Source of the DNA: Gymnorhina tibicen
Taxonomy: Eukaryota > Chordata > Aves > Passeriformes > Artamidae
Assembly (NCBI GenBank): GCA_013399875.1
Contig: VXAZ01018984.1
Location: forward strand, 2,858,935-2,922,934
Reading direction: 5' to 3'
Length of the DNA stretch: 64,000 bases
Shown here: piece by piece, positions 22,991 through 36,604 of the stretch
Position numbering within the stretch: position 1 is the stretch's first letter
How the letters are laid out: every line of letters starts with the position of its first letter
Notes under the pieces: generated by a model
Told to the model about the DNA's origin: nothing
The model's database searches: none
What the model saw: the letters and a program-made list of their open reading frames with translations, nothing else
Program-made: the position numbers and the translations under genes

Positions 22991-25900
22991 TTTGGGAGAA
23001 ACAATTTCTGCTCTTTATTAAACCAACAGTAAAGATAATTTACATGTCAACACCGTTAACTATTTCAGCGGTAGGGAGGAGATAAAGTCACAGACCTGCC
23101 CAATTAACTGTGAGCAATGTCTCATTTTGGTGCCACAGTTCAATAATACTTGGAGTTACCTGGATTTCTGTGCCTCTGAAGGAAAAAGTTCAGTGGAACT
23201 CAAAACATATTCAAGCCAAATCAAGATGCCCAGGCAAGCAAAGTAGCAACTCATCTTACTGCCTTTTCATGACCCATATGAATAGGGTTCAGTTTAGGAG
23301 CAGGTCTTAAAGCAGAGTGGTCAACTCATCTGTGGACTCCATAGCTGTCAGAACAACTTTGCTTTGTTAGACCTTCCAAAAATGTTCAGTTGGTGGAAAT
23401 GAAGTTCACAGCTCACCACTGCTGGTCACCTGGTCTCCCCACTCTTCTCACAGCAGCATGATCGGTCTCTTGACCTGCTGCGCTCCTCAGAGCTTGTCAG
23501 ACCCGTTTCCTAGGCCAGTTCAAATCACCCATCAAGGAGAAAAGGGATCCAGGTAAAAAAAAGGAGGTGTCTAGACTTTTGCTGGGCAAATAGTCTGAAC
23601 AAAGAGTGTAACAGCATGCAACATATATCAGGAGTGATTAAAAAGTGGGGGCACAACACACATTTGAGGGCCATGGAAGGCGGAGTTAGTTTCCAATAAT
23701 TATCCTTCTATGGTGCAGAGCCCATTAAGATGTAGGATTCCCCCTTTTCTTTTTATCACCTGCCCCAAACTAGTCAAGTTTTGCCTTCAGTGCAATAATA
23801 GAGTGGTTATTTTGTTGCTTGTTGGTGAGTGAACTCTAACACGGTCTAAATTTCATTAACATGGTCATGGGATTAGATAACTAGGCTGAAGCTAGCTAAC
23901 ATGTTCTCATGTTCTCAAAAACTAGTATTTTATCCAAGCCTAGACAAGCACATCTAAAGAGTGAGGGATTCCAGAGGCTCATATGCTGACTTTACCAATA
24001 AACAGGTGATAATGCACTGAGTCAGGCTCTTGCATCCTCAGGAACAGTCGATGAGAAAGATGGTATTAGAAGGTGATCAGTGAAGGTGAGAAAAGCAATT
24101 TGCAACTTCAAAAGAAACTGATGCCAGTAAAAGGGAAGAATTTCGAGGAACTTGCAAATATTCTAACAAAGCCATTGTAGAATAGAATTTAGGGTCCTAA
24201 ATATACAGATTCACAGAACTATGTGGATTTTGCAGAAACACTGGCATTAAGTTTTCCTCTGCTCCTGCCACTGACTGTTGCTCCCACACCACAGTAGCCC
24301 ACTGAGGAAGGTGGGATATTTGATCTGTTTTAAGTAACACAAATGCAGGTCTTGTCAGGTATTTCAAAAAGCTGTATTTGTTCGCTGAGCTGCCTCACAA
24401 GAAGGGGGGTGTATTCCCTAACCACTTCATATCACAAAAAGACAACCTTGCAATCAAGACAAAGCCATTGCTAATATTGGGCAGCAGCACGAGTTGCTTA
24501 CATGGAAGGTTTTGTGTCAAAGTACTTAAAATGACCAGACATAATTTCTGGAGAAGCAAAGACACAGGAAATTCTTCCATCCCTAGCTAGCCAGAGACAT
24601 TCCACTTTTCAGTTAAGGTAACTATGAACCAATGGTTTCTTTATCTCCAGCCTTGCTTCCCAAAAACAGTCTTCACAAGCTGCTAAAGCAAGAGAAAAAA
24701 AGTTCAAGGCTGATACAAACTTTAAGTAACAACCAGTTCAGCTTTGGGAAGTTTTCCAACTCCTGTTTGTTTTTTAAAAGTATTGTTCACATTTTCAGCC
24801 CTTTTGTCATCCTTCTTTGTTCCAATCCTGTTTATTCCTATCTCCACTTCCTTGCCTGTCCCAACCCAGGTGCCCCAGTTCTTCAAGTGGAACAGTGCCC
24901 ACCTTCTGTTCTCCCTGCCCCAAGTCTTTGCATGAAAAAACACATAGCAGTGTATGTGCAGGCTTCATCCAGGCAATCCTGCTGCCTATGTTACAGCAGG
25001 AGCCCCCAGCACCTCTAGCTGGTTCTCTGCACTCCTCAGAGCCTCATCAAAGCACTGCCTCCGGGCCCTTCCCTTCATTTCCCTAATACCTGCATCTTCT
25101 GCTTGCTAAGGCACCTCCTGACACAACCGCCTTTTGCCCTACAGCCTTGCTCTTCAGAGCTGCCTTCCACAGCTGCCATGCCCAAACCAGTGAGCCTGGG
25201 CTCCGGCAGGAAAGGAAGAACCACCAGGCTGCCATAGCAGCAGCGTGGCTCACCCTGGGCCAGGAGAGGGAAGGGCACAGAGGAGGAGAAGGAGGCAGTG
25301 TTTTGGATGCTCTTGAAAGCAAAGGCTTTTTCTGTGAGCCCTGTTATTCCCCAGTTTCAACTTCCTATGCTATCTCCTGCCATATGCTCTCCAGTCAGCT
25401 GCCCTTTCTCTCTTCTCTCTTCCCCCTTCTCTCCTCTCCCAGGACATGCATATTATTTTCTCTCCCTCTTTAAAGCTTCTTCAAATATTAGGCAGACCTC
25501 CCTGGAGAGGTGATACCCTTGCCCAAAAGAAGTGCAAGACTGAGATACACATAAGATCAGTGTCCTGCTGGGAATATGTATTGTTGCCCTTAGCCAGACA
25601 GTGGCCTGGCACTTATATCTGTAAGATTTGTATGACTTTGTTATAATAATTTCCCTTTTCTTAGCAGAAGAATATCCTTTTAAAAAGGCCCCAGTCAGAA
25701 TCTGAAAAACAAAATGGGAATATTACTTCAGTTACTAGAGTTTTCACTAAGCCAGCAAAATAGTAATTCTGTGCTGGGTAAGTGAAATGGAAATCACCTA
25801 CCTGGAAAAGGCAATTGCTTCTGAAAACTCAAGAGAAACATTGCTTTTAACAAAAAAATGCTATCTACAGAACACATCTCTGTTACAAACTCACTAAATT

Positions 25901-26935
25901 TACAGGAGTCAGACCCCTATATTTCTTCATGGGTTGGAGGAGAGATGCTACCACAAGATTTGAGACCATAAAGGTGAATGCCAGCAAATGTATCAGTAAT
26001 TAATCTTCCTTCCTTTTCTCCCACATTACAATCTCCCCTAGTTCTTCTGTGTCAGCTATCTTTGTGATGCTCACAACAAACTTCTCCCTTGGTTATATTT
26101 ATATGTTCCTGTAGAACATTAACAAAATGTCACGCTTTTCCTGAGAACACTGCTAACAGTTAATTACTCAAGGGTAATTACTAACCGGGTGAAGTGTTTG
26201 CTTTACTAGACTCTACAAAGATACATTTTAAATGCCTCAGGATAAGCTAGTTGCAAAGAGAAGTTTGTTGCTTGTTTGGGGGCGCTTTTTTATCAGTTCT
26301 ACCGTTTGAATGCTGTGGTATGCAATGAGGCAGATAGGTTTAGCCTGGTGAACATGGAAAACCTGACTATTCCCATTTCCCCTACAAATCTATTTTTAAA
26401 GCAAAGAAGTATGGAATGTTATTTCTTGTTAGAAATAATGGATATTCACTTAAAAAAATTTTTTGTAAGTCAAAATGAATAGTATATGCTCCTATTTTTC
26501 CACCCTATGACAATATTTTTCACCCATAACTGCCACTAGCGTCACTAGATATCACGGACTTCTTTTGCATCCCGCAGAAAGTTACCTTCTTAGGTCAACA
26601 CTTCACAGCTCTCACTGTGCAAGTCACCAGTCCCAGCCTACAAGACATCAGTCACATTGATATCAAAAGTGTGAGTAAGATGAGCTTGGCTCTCCTGTTA
26701 AAGACAAAAAACCCCACAGGAAAATTGTCAACTCCTTACTGTTCTAGCTCAGAATGTATTCCCAAGTCCCAGTCGGACTCACTGACATTCAAAAATGTTC
26801 TCAGTATATAATGATATTGCCTGTAATATCTCTGGATAAATTTTAACCATTTTTTAACATAAGGAACTTTCTTACATTAATCAAAATTCACATACAACCT
26901 CATCAGATGTTATTCCTGAGGTGAAATGTTATAAA
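22991..26935. other. no gene seen
   Basis: About 4 kb without a recognisable exon. The part at about 24.85-25.3 kb is GC-richer with overlapping open frames on both strands and no family signature. The remainder is AT-rich. Confidence 0.45.
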
Positions 26936-27030
26936 TGCAGCAACTGAAGTAGAAAGACCAAAATATTTGCCCACAACTATTCATTAAATCAGTTGCAGAG
27001 CCAGTATTGGAATATAAGACCTTCCTGGGT
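26936..27030 (+). repeat. MIR-like SINE relic
   Basis: The ordered matches tttgcccacaac, cagttgcagagccagtattgg and aatataagac fit the MIR central-3' region (cttgcccaaggtcacac, gtggcagagccgggattcgaac). It is strongly diverged and its edges are approximate. Confidence 0.45.
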
Positions 27031-27357
27031 CCCAAAAACATGTCTTAATTGCAAGTCATGATGACCAGCCCATGTTTGTCATGTATGAATGACAGAACCA
27101 TGCAGATGTAGGAAGTGACTTGAATCTGATTGCAAAAGAAATGGAAGCCAAACTTCCTCCAGGGAGTTTTCAAATCATGGAAGTTTCCTGGTAAAACTAT
27201 TAATCCCTTATATTATTAAAAAAAAAAAAACCAAAAACCTGTGTATTGCTGTACTATGTCAAGGTAAAATTAACACAAACTGCATTTTCAGTGCAACAGA
27301 AATACAGTTAACACAAACCTCAATGTGGTCACCAGGCTATAAACTGGTGCAGTGAAA

Positions 27358-27358
27358 N
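27358..27358. other. single N in assembly
   Basis: An isolated ambiguous base in otherwise clean sequence. No flanking duplication is visible, so this may be a polishing ambiguity rather than a contig junction. Confidence 0.9.
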
Positions 27359-27409
27359 AGTCCCTCTCTAAAAACGTCCTGATCTTTTTGGTGTATCATT
27401 CAAAAATCT

Positions 27410-27560
27410 CTCCATAACAACCTCTTGAGTTCATCTCTTTCTGCTATGCTTTGCAATATAATAAACCAAGGTTTGCAGGAAGAGGTAATGTCTTTTATTA
27501 GAAAAAGTGTTAGGCATGGGAAAATCATCCAAGCTTTCACATATAAAAGACAGGGCGTCT
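27410..27560 (-). repeat. possible ancient amniote interspersed repeat
   Basis: The minus strand reads aagcttggatgattttccc, then taataaaagacattacctct and cctgcaaaccttgg. The phrase aataaaagatattacctc recurs in old repeats of turtles and other sauropsids as I recall them. Family not named; support is only that short core. Confidence 0.35.
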
Positions 27561-30500
27561 TTTTGATGTAGACAGTATTAAAATTGAGCAATGGCTCCCA
27601 GGTGAGTATCAATGAGTTAAAGAAGGAATTAAAATATGTTTGTTTATTGAGAACCTTGAATTACGTTTTATTTTAGAAAGTTTGTATTTAAGCAAGCCTT
27701 CACCAAAGCATTAAGTAGTGTGAACTTTACCAGCACTTTTTGTTAATCCACACCACATCAAAACAAAGACAAACAAAGACAGACGGCTGAGCTCTTTACA
27801 TATGAGAAGGTGACTTTTCACACATAGCCTTAACAGTAAACCTTTTGCCTTTTTTTCACGGAAATACAAAGCTCCAAGATAATAAAGTTGCCTAAATTTG
27901 CATTTCTCCCAAGAAGTGGAAATTACAAAACTACAGACAACAAACATTAGCTAATCAGTCTAGCGAAAGAGGTCCAAAGGGAAAACTCAAAAATGGGTTT
28001 GTTTAAAAGCTACAACAGGCAGCAAGGACCTTGAGCTATGAATGCTTTTGTTTTGCTAATCTACCTAATGTTCCATTGAAAAAAATATATCCTTGAATGA
28101 ATGATTCCGACTTTGTTCTAGTGTGAATTGAGTAGCAGCTTCTTTAAAAAATTCCAATACTTACTTTGTATTTAAACAATTCTTCCTGAAGACCTTTTCT
28201 CAAACAGGTCTTTATATGGGAAAAACAGCTGTTGATTTTGTAGTCATCATGTGAGTAACTTTAATAAAAGGCAGCAGGGCCTTGCCTACTGTGAGATTTT
28301 TTTTTGAACCTGTAACCCTTAATCAGGATTGCTGTCAGCTGTAGAGCCTGAGGAAGCTGTCATACAGACAATATTCAAATGGAGCTGTGTTTTTCCCACA
28401 GTGCTGTTTGTTAGCAAAGCCTGAGAGACACTGGGATTCTGAACTGGAAACAGAGTGAAGAAGGGTCTCCCAGACCGATAAACACTTTCCAAGTGCAGTG
28501 TGTCCCCAGAGCTGGAGCTGCACACCACCAACGACTGTTAAATATCTTTCCCAAATATAGGTTAGAAGTGTTAAGAATTTGTGGGAAAGTTTTCCTTCGG
28601 AGTAGACCACGGCTTAATGTTTATTCATACGCTGTAGTAAGCAAATGAGAAACTAAGCACTTCGTAAATGCTGCATCATTTTGACTGCTTGATCCACTCC
28701 ACTGACAGAACAGTTTGGTGTAATTGCTGGCATACATAATATTTTCAAATGACAATTCCCCAAACAAGTCAGGGCCTGAGCTAACAGCAGTGAAAGGTGA
28801 GGAGATGCTGCCTACATATTGAGCTGAATTCTAGACTATTAAATGCCACAGACAATTAAGATTTATAGTTGATGTTGTCCACAACATAAATGCATTCCTC
28901 TGCCTTCAGTACTTTCAGTTGCACTGCAGGTACTGGTATCTGTCTTCAGCTGTAGTTTTAGATGTGAAAGCTAATTTCTCTGCTCAACCCTTTCCCTGCC
29001 ATTTGACCACAACTGTTTTGAAACAGGCCCCGAACACTGCTGCCTCTACCTGCAGTTTTGATCTAACATTGGTAGTACCACTCATGTTGTTGCTTCTGAG
29101 TCATGCCAGGAGTGGAGCAGCTTCAGCTCCATGCTGCTGAGTATCTTCTCTTGTAAATCAGGCAGGATTATACATAGGGTTTCCTTGCTAATGAGAAAAA
29201 GATCAAGAATGAGTGGCAGAAAACAATGGACAGCACTTTAAAGAAATTCAAGAGACAAAGAAGTATGGCCAATAACAAAGGTCTAGGGCTTACAGCAACT
29301 TTTCAGTACTACACTGATGCTAGGATACTGCCATGGGATTAGGATGGAAACCTTACATTTTCAAACATAGCCTAATTTGTTTTGGCATATCAGTGTTTGG
29401 ATATCAAATTCCCAACAATTAGCTACCACCACAATTAAAGAGCATCTTTTGTAGAAGCAGCCAGACAATGAAAGATACAGTGACAGCAACAACACGGATG
29501 GCAAAAGGGACCCATGTAGCAGAATCAATGGTCAATACAGCTGTAGTGCTTGCAGACACTCTGGCTCAGAAAAAAACCCTACAGCTGAGTGTCAGCTATG
29601 AGCAGCCTGTGGTTGCATGAGCAGCAATGTGGAGCTCGTCAGAGTCCCTGCAAGGATGAGTTGCACAGACACAGGGGAAAGATATCTGTCTGAAAAAAGG
29701 AGCCTGCACAGCACAAATGATGAGCTGTTCTTAATGTGTCTGCTTATACCTGGTTTCAGAATAAAAGCCTGGTACTGAAAGTATTTTCCCTATTGCCAGA
29801 AAGAAGCACTTTTCATTTTCTCCCTAAATCTTCCAAAGGTGTAATACCTACAAAATTTGCCAATACATGAAACAGACTCTGATACCTTAATTTTTTTCCA
29901 TAGTAGGAGAAGATCCAGCTATCCTGTAATGTTGTTTGGAACAAGAAAATCTTGTAACCGGTGATACCGTAACACCATAATGCAATTTTAGGTCCTTTGA
30001 ATGTTTGACCTATATTATGTAGGCCAGCCAGGTAGTTACTATCAGTGCTCTCTGCTCCACCTGGTCAAACTGCACCTTGTGTTATACTGAGATTATCCTT
30101 CCTGATACCTATTAGGGCGTTTGCCACAGCCTCCTGCTCTGGTTGATAGCATCACAGATTGCCTTCCCAGCAAACCCTGTGGCACACAGCTATGTTTTTC
30201 TCTCCAGATCTAAGTTTCTGACAGAGAACCACAAATAACCTATTAAGTCTCAGAAAAAATCTGAAGATCTCTTAACCGTCTTCCACCTGAGTGATTTTTT
30301 TTAAAGTCATGCTATATTTTCAAGGCACTCTTCATAAGGAGAAAGACGAAAAGACGATTCAAAAATCTCTTTCATCTTCCAGGCCTCACAAACTGAAGAA
30401 GATAGGCAGTCACAGATTTGGGAATCTACAAAATGCTAGCCTTTACTTCCAGCTGATAATTTATCTTCCTACTTTGACTACTAGCAAAGGTAATAGCTCT

Positions 30501-32105
30501 GATGCTAGTTGTAATGATTTTGCTGTCAGATGAAAAAAGCTTCCACAGCAGCACATCCAGTTTCAAGACCAATATGATCTAATCAATAATACATGAAAAA
30601 GATACCTATATGGCTAAAAAAAAGATTAGGATTGACAGCTTTCTAGACATGTCTTCCAGACTGTATTTTTTTCTCCCCAAATTACAATATAAGACCATGC
30701 TGCACAGCCATTTCTCTTAAATAAAGTAAACAGCCACTGATGGTGACACTTTGAAAGGCACTGCCAGCACCCCTATACAGAACTCACAGCATACACACAC
30801 ACCCTCTTTGTTAACTGCACACCCACTGTGGCTCTTAGGATTTAAGTACAACAGAAGAATCAATCGGATGCACACGGAGCGAGCGTACTCCAGATGAGCA
30901 GCTGCTTGCTGGACTCCTGATACCTCCCACCTCAGCAATAATACATCTCTTCCCTCCCTGTGCTTACTAAGCTAAAGGCCCAGTCTGAGAATGGGAGATT
31001 TTTGTTTTACCACAGTGATGGAATTCTGGTTTCAGGCTGAACTGCTCTCCTCATGTATGCTGCGATTATTTTGTGAGAAGGCCCATTTTGGAGAAGGTAA
31101 AGGACAGGCCTGTTGCACTAATACGTAAGAGATTTTCCCTTTATCAGTAAGAGTTTTGGAAAGCTGAAGGGTTATTGAATTCCTTAAGAATAACTAATAA
31201 AATTTCTCTTTATTTTTGTCCTAATGAAAACAAAATCATTATGATCCCAATGTCTCTCTGCATATCTTTCTCTCAACCTGAATGCCTTTTGCATCCATGC
31301 AGCTGGATTTGATAAAACATAGAGGTCTCAAGGCAATTAGATTCCTACAAAGCTTTATGCAGAAAGGGAATGCACAAAGGACAAAGACTCTGAAAATATT
31401 TCTCTATGTCTGCCTATCAGGTATGTGTCAGGGAAAGGCAGAAGCATAAAATTATTAAACATCTTGGAATCCACAGGGTCCTCTTTTGCAGACATTGTCC
31501 TGAGACTATGAGAAAAACAAAACTCGGTCAGACCTTGCACATTCTTGGACACTCTGTCAAACAACAAGATGCAAACCGACCGGAAAACTGAATACATCCC
31601 TAGACCAGCTCATCTCATTCCAGTGTTTGGCCTAAATAACAGAGTCCTTGTTTTCCTGGGTTTTGACCTTGAACAGTCAGGTTTATCTTACCGGGTTCCG
31701 TTTGGCCTTGGCACACCAGCTGTCTGAAAGAATTTCCAAATTCAGTACGCGATGACTCTGTTTGTCCTGGCACATCGTACCCTGACCTAACATCTGAATG
31801 GGGCAACGTGGGTGAGCTGTTTAGAATGCTCTAGAGTACACTGCTGCAAGGCTCACCTGAATTTCCATCTCCTTTTGAACGTGGTGGCACACAAGCTCAG
31901 AGAATTAACAGGCAAGTAGTACTGTCTGTTGACTCACTGTCTTTATCCTAAGCATTTCTGACTGGCCACTGCTGCTCCAGAATGGAAGTTAGGCTACACG
32001 GATTTGCCTGTCTTCAGGTGAGCAGTTCTCATGTTCAGGTATTCTAAGTGTGTTCTAAATTACTTCCTAGCTCTTCATCAACCTCTAGTTTTAGCAACAC
32101 TGTCC
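27561..32105. other. no gene seen
   Basis: AT-rich DNA. Single donor-like sites occur at 27602 (CCAG|GTGAGT) and 28250 (CAT|GTGAGT, after a ttctcaaacag acceptor and a 42-base open phase), but neither forms a confident exon. The stretch 31600-31800 is less AT-rich and unclassified. Confidence 0.45.
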
Positions 32106-32621
32106 AGAGTCTGTGTCATGAGCTGTGTTCAGCTCTGGGTCCCCCAACATCGGAAGGATGTGGACCTCTTGGAGTAAGTCCAGAAGAAGGTGATGAAGAT
32201 GATCAAAGGGCTGGAGCACCTCTCCTGTGAAGACAAGCTGAGAGAGCTGGGGTTGTTCAGCCTGAAGAAGGCTCTGGGGTGACCTCATTGCAGCCTTCCA
32301 GTATCTAAAAGGGAGCTTATAAAACAGATGGAGAGCAACTTTTTACATGAGCAGATCGTAATAGGACAAGGGGGAATGGTTTTAAACTAAAAGACCAGAG
32401 ATTTAGATTGGATATAGGAGGAAATTTTTTACTTAGAGGGTGCTGTGTCACTGGAACAGGTTGCCCAGAGACTTGTGGATGCACCATCCCTGGAAGCGTT
32501 CAGGTGTTGGATGGGGCCCTGAGAATCCTAATCTAGTGGGTGGCATCCCTGGCCATGGCAGGGCTGGGTGGAACTAGAAAATCTTTAAGGTCCCTTCTCC
32601 CCAAACCATTCAATACATAAC
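32106..32621 (+). mobile_element. CR1 LINE, 5'-truncated, plus strand
   Basis: The only clear plus-strand CR1 copy here. It runs tgtgttcagctctgggtccc, gctggagcacctctcctgtg, agctgagagagctggggttg, ggttgcccagag and ccatccctggaag to ggtcccttctcc. It covers about 515 bases of the 3' part of the pol ORF plus 3' UTR. Stop codons and indels break the frame, and the terminal octamer repeats are decayed (ccattcaatacataa). Confidence 0.95.
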
Positions 32622-34372
32622 TGATACGTGCTTGATCAAAAATAGTGTCACTGTATGTGATGGTGGAGGTTAGGAGAGACGCACCTTTCCACAATGTCAC
32701 TGTTTTTAAATGACCTAGGCTTGGAGCTAATATCTGTTGCTAGCAAAAAGAGATTGGGAGTTTCCATTAATATCTCTCTTCCTTTTAAATCTACTTTATA
32801 CAAGCAAGTAGAAGCTTTTAATCAGGCAAGGGAATAAAACGTGGGCAAAGCTTGGACAACACTGCAGGACTGCACGGGAAAAGAGAATAGTGCAGCTATT
32901 CTGGAATGGTGGTGTCAGCCTGGAATGACTCCCTGCTGAGACATTTTTATTTCACAAAATCATTGATTTATTTTGGATGACAGTACACATATGCACAATT
33001 ATTCTGAAGAGCTATTCTGGCCAACAACACTAGGCAGGCAAGCATGAAGCATGATTTTCAGAGCCATAGGCAGTTTTATTGCTGTCCGGGTCACTTCAAA
33101 ATCTGTGGGAAAATCATGGTTTCAGCCTCTCAAATCCCAGCACAAGCTAGAGCAGTGTGAAGTATTTTCATTTATGTTAGCAGAATTTTATTTCAACTTC
33201 TTTAAAAACATAAAAGCCCTTCTGAAAACCTATTAGTTTTAAATGCAGATTAAAACCAAGAGAATATAAGATGGAAAACATTCATAGATTTTCCTCTTCA
33301 TATTTTAACCATCTAAAGAATTAATAGAACTTTGATATACTTCCGTTAAGGTTTTATACTGAAAATAAAAGTGATTGTGTCTGTGCATGTGTGAAAGAGT
33401 GCAGCCTTTCATGATAACTTGATCTTTCAGACAGTTTTTTAAGCAGGTCTCTGAATAGGCCTAGAACCTTGAAAAATTTTCAGCTGCTGAGCCACAAAAA
33501 TGCAGGAACTTGTGGAATTCAAGATGTCTCTGGGTGGCTTCCAGAGGGTCATAGAGAGATAAGGAATTAAAACCAGCAAATGAAAGTTTGCTGGGCAGAG
33601 AGCTGCACAGCCATAAGGAATGTTTTGTGAATCTGCAAATAGGGAGGCTGATCTGGACTGTTATCAACAATTAAAGAGGAACCATCTGTGCCTGTACAAG
33701 GTCCATGTACAGAAATATCTGGAGAAGTTTGTGAAGTCACTGTTGTGTGTTGGCCTTGAGTCCTATCAGTATCGATTAAAATATCAGTATTGTTAAAGAT
33801 CTTATCACTGCTACACTTATCAGTTTTAGTTGGGACATAATAGAATTTTTTACTGCTTATTCAGGAAAGTGAACATGTTGGACTTTAACCTACAGGGTTT
33901 ATTCTTTCTAACACCATATAGACAATGAGTTTTAAAAGCCAATGATTAAGTTAAGAGTTGAAGAGATAAAATAAACAGAAAAATACCTAATAAAGAACCT
34001 ATATGCTCATGTTGTTATATATATATTCTTCTCAGAGGCCACAGACGTATTTATACCAGAATTTCTGTGACTAACAAACAAGTTTCATCTCTTTCATAAG
34101 TATTTGTCTTCATTGGTTTTGAAAAAATGAATAGAGAAAAAGTAGTAGCAGATGCCAATGCCAGAGCTAGGTACAAACTCCTGCTCTACTTGGGGACATA
34201 TTCAAAGTACTAAGCTTTAAAACGCTAGAATGGTTATATTGTTTCCATTACCTGTGGCACATAACCAAACCTCAGCAGTAAGGTTAAACCTGTGATAGCC
34301 AACCAGATACTCCAAAAGTTTTAGCTGCACAAATGAATTAAAAACAACCTCAAGAAGCTCTTACAAACAAGC

Positions 34373-34392
34373 AAAAAAAAAAAAAAAAAAAA
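34373..34392 (+). repeat. A20 homopolymer
   Basis: Twenty consecutive A. No GC-rich retrocopy-like body or AATAAA was seen just upstream, so I do not call a processed pseudogene. Confidence 0.9.
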
Positions 34393-34830
34393 GTGCTATC
34401 AGGAGTCTGGAAGTGGATTTTGCACAGGATTAACTGCTTAGAAAGGCTCAGAGTGAAAAGCATATTAATCCTAATGTAGCTGAGAACTCTGTCTCCTATT
34501 GAGCAAATCATTTAAAAAACCTGTCTGAGATTTACTGGAGCTAATGACATTAGATTTAAAATGCTTAACTTTATAGTCAGATTCATATTGTTTTCTGAAC
34601 TGGCATCAATGATAGCAAGGGAATTTGTTTAAAAGGGAGAGAAACAAACCCTACAATCTTCATGGACGCAAATCCTGTCTGTAGCTTACCTTTCTCTTGA
34701 ACTGAATAAATTGCAGAATAATCCAAACCTTATTTGTGTGATTATTGAGGGTGAGCAGTGGTATCAGAAACACACATCTAGAGACAGAAATAGCTGTCAA
34801 GCCATTTAGCTGTGTCATGCAGAACTCATG

Positions 34831-34848
34831 TATATATATATATATATA
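34831..34848 (+). repeat. (TA)9 microsatellite
   Basis: Nine perfect TA units flanked by catg and ataac. Confidence 0.95.
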
Positions 34849-36365
34849 ATAACTTTTTTCATACTGATAAACATTCTTTGAAACTGGTTGTTTGCAGGAT
34901 AAGAGGAGACCTTGGTCCTTCTGATCCCAAACAATTTAAAAAGCCAATAGACTTTGTTTCCAGTTTCATGCAACCTCAGGAATAGCAATTGCTAATAATC
35001 TATTATACTAAAATCTCTCTTGCAGCCACTTTGTGGTATTTCAGTCTCTACAGGACTCAGATACTGTTTTAAGAAAATTCTTAGCTATTCTGGTTTAAAG
35101 AAAATAACCACAATATGAAACAGAAGTCTGTATTTTTGGTTGTTTCCAGACTTGTCGATGTAGCTCTCTCCTCACTGTAGTTCTTTTTGGAATAAACATT
35201 TCAGATCTTTATTTTATGGCAAGTATATTGTTATTCTTAAGCAATTATGTAAAAATTAACATTAATAAAGGATACTGATAACTGGGAAGCATACCTAAGG
35301 AACTGTGTACTACTGCCTCAAGCCACCCTAGGCTGAGTATTGGCTCTAAACTTCAAAAATTACATTACTGGTGTTTGTATTTTAACAAGATTTGTTATCT
35401 TGATTTGTTATCCATTGATTATCTGGATAGAGCTGGAAGCCACTAAAAGAGGTGCTAGAAAGAAATGTTATTGCACCTTGGTGTAACCCATCAACCTCCA
35501 CTTATCCCTGTATCTCTTGACATGCAGAACACTGGAAAAGGCAGTCCCTTGGAAGAAAACTGAGATTATGTACATGGCATATATAGAGCAGATAAGCTGA
35601 AGAATGATATACTGCTCTATTCAGAAGGGAAAAATCCCCAAAATTGTAGTACCTAGACAAAGTAAGTTTTACAACCACAGATAACATACATCCAGATCTA
35701 TGATACACCTAAACATTTGTTGCAGGTGCAACAAACATTATGTTTGCAAGACAGAGAAGCTCCATGGAAAATTCAGTTTCTAAGTGATGTAGACTAAGCA
35801 CAAAAAAAAGAGATAGAAGGAGTGTAGTTGTACGGAAAAGGTGGTATTGCTAGCCAAAATGTATGGGGCTTGTGGTCTTTCTAAGACTTGACACAGCAGC
35901 AGTGGTGTTAAGCAGGGGGCTGAGCAAGTGCTCCCCATCACATACAGGTTACACTCACACTGTCACCAAAGTGACCTGATCAGAGCTCTGCTTCGCCAGT
36001 GACACCACCCAAGGTCTGGGTACCTAACACAGGTATCTGGATGGGACAATCACCTGCTTTCTAGGTGTTGTAAAGGCTGAGCTAGGCCTTCATGGCTAAC
36101 TAGACATCCTTTAGTATACAACAGACTGTTTGATATCAATTAAAAGAAAGGAAGTGTATGGATGCCTCTTTCGTATATACAGCAAATTCTGGCTTAACAC
36201 AAGTGCTCCTTCTGTTACAAATTCCAGTTATTTGTCTCATTCACTAAAGTAAGCTCTTCCTGTTAGCCAAGATAGTTGCAAGATAGTTCTTTTTATCACA
36301 GAATTCCTTAAGGATGTATTTTTACAGGTTTTTTTCAGAGTAGCAAACTATAATAAGGAATCAGA

Positions 36366-36604
36366 TAATGCCAGAATCAATAAGGTTGGAAAAGACCTCC
36401 GAGATCATCGAGTCCAACCTTTGAACACCACCATGTCAACCAGACCATGGCACTTTCTTTAAGCAGCTCCAGGGACGGTGATTGCACTTTCCTCCCTGGG
36501 CAGTTCATTCCAATGCTTAATCACCCCTTCTGTGAAGAAATTCCTTCTAATGTCCAACCTGAATCTCCCCTGGTGCACCTTGAGACTATGTCCTCTCATC
36601 CTGA
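36366..36604 (-). mobile_element. CR1 LINE, 5'-truncated 3' end, minus strand (different subfamily)
   Basis: The plus strand reads ggttggaaaagacctccga, gatcatcgagtccaacc, ctccagggacggtga, ctgggcagttcattccaatg and gtgaagaaattccttctaatg. The ggttggaaaagacct version and missing gaatcacag tail set it apart from the 18.2 and 61.2 kb copies and resemble the 47.6 kb copy. The minus frame keeps a degenerate C-terminal stretch (RRNFFTEGVIKHWNELP). Confidence 0.93.

Larger units (their letters stand above)
32622..36365. other. no gene seen; AT-rich
   Basis: No exon or gene signature. It holds an A20 run at 34373-34392 and a (TA)9 microsatellite at 34831-34848. Confidence 0.5.

Noticed and set aside
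24850..25300. GC-richer patch with overlapping open frames on both strands
   Set aside because: CpG is not enriched, there are no splice-bounded exons, and no family signature was seen.
28209..28250. Possible 42-base exon between ttctcaaacag and GTGAGT
   Set aside because: Both sites are plausible but the exon is very short and has no neighbours. Such pairs are expected by chance in 64 kb.
34373..34392. A20 run as a retrocopy tail
   Set aside because: No retroposed body, AATAAA or flanking direct repeats are visible.
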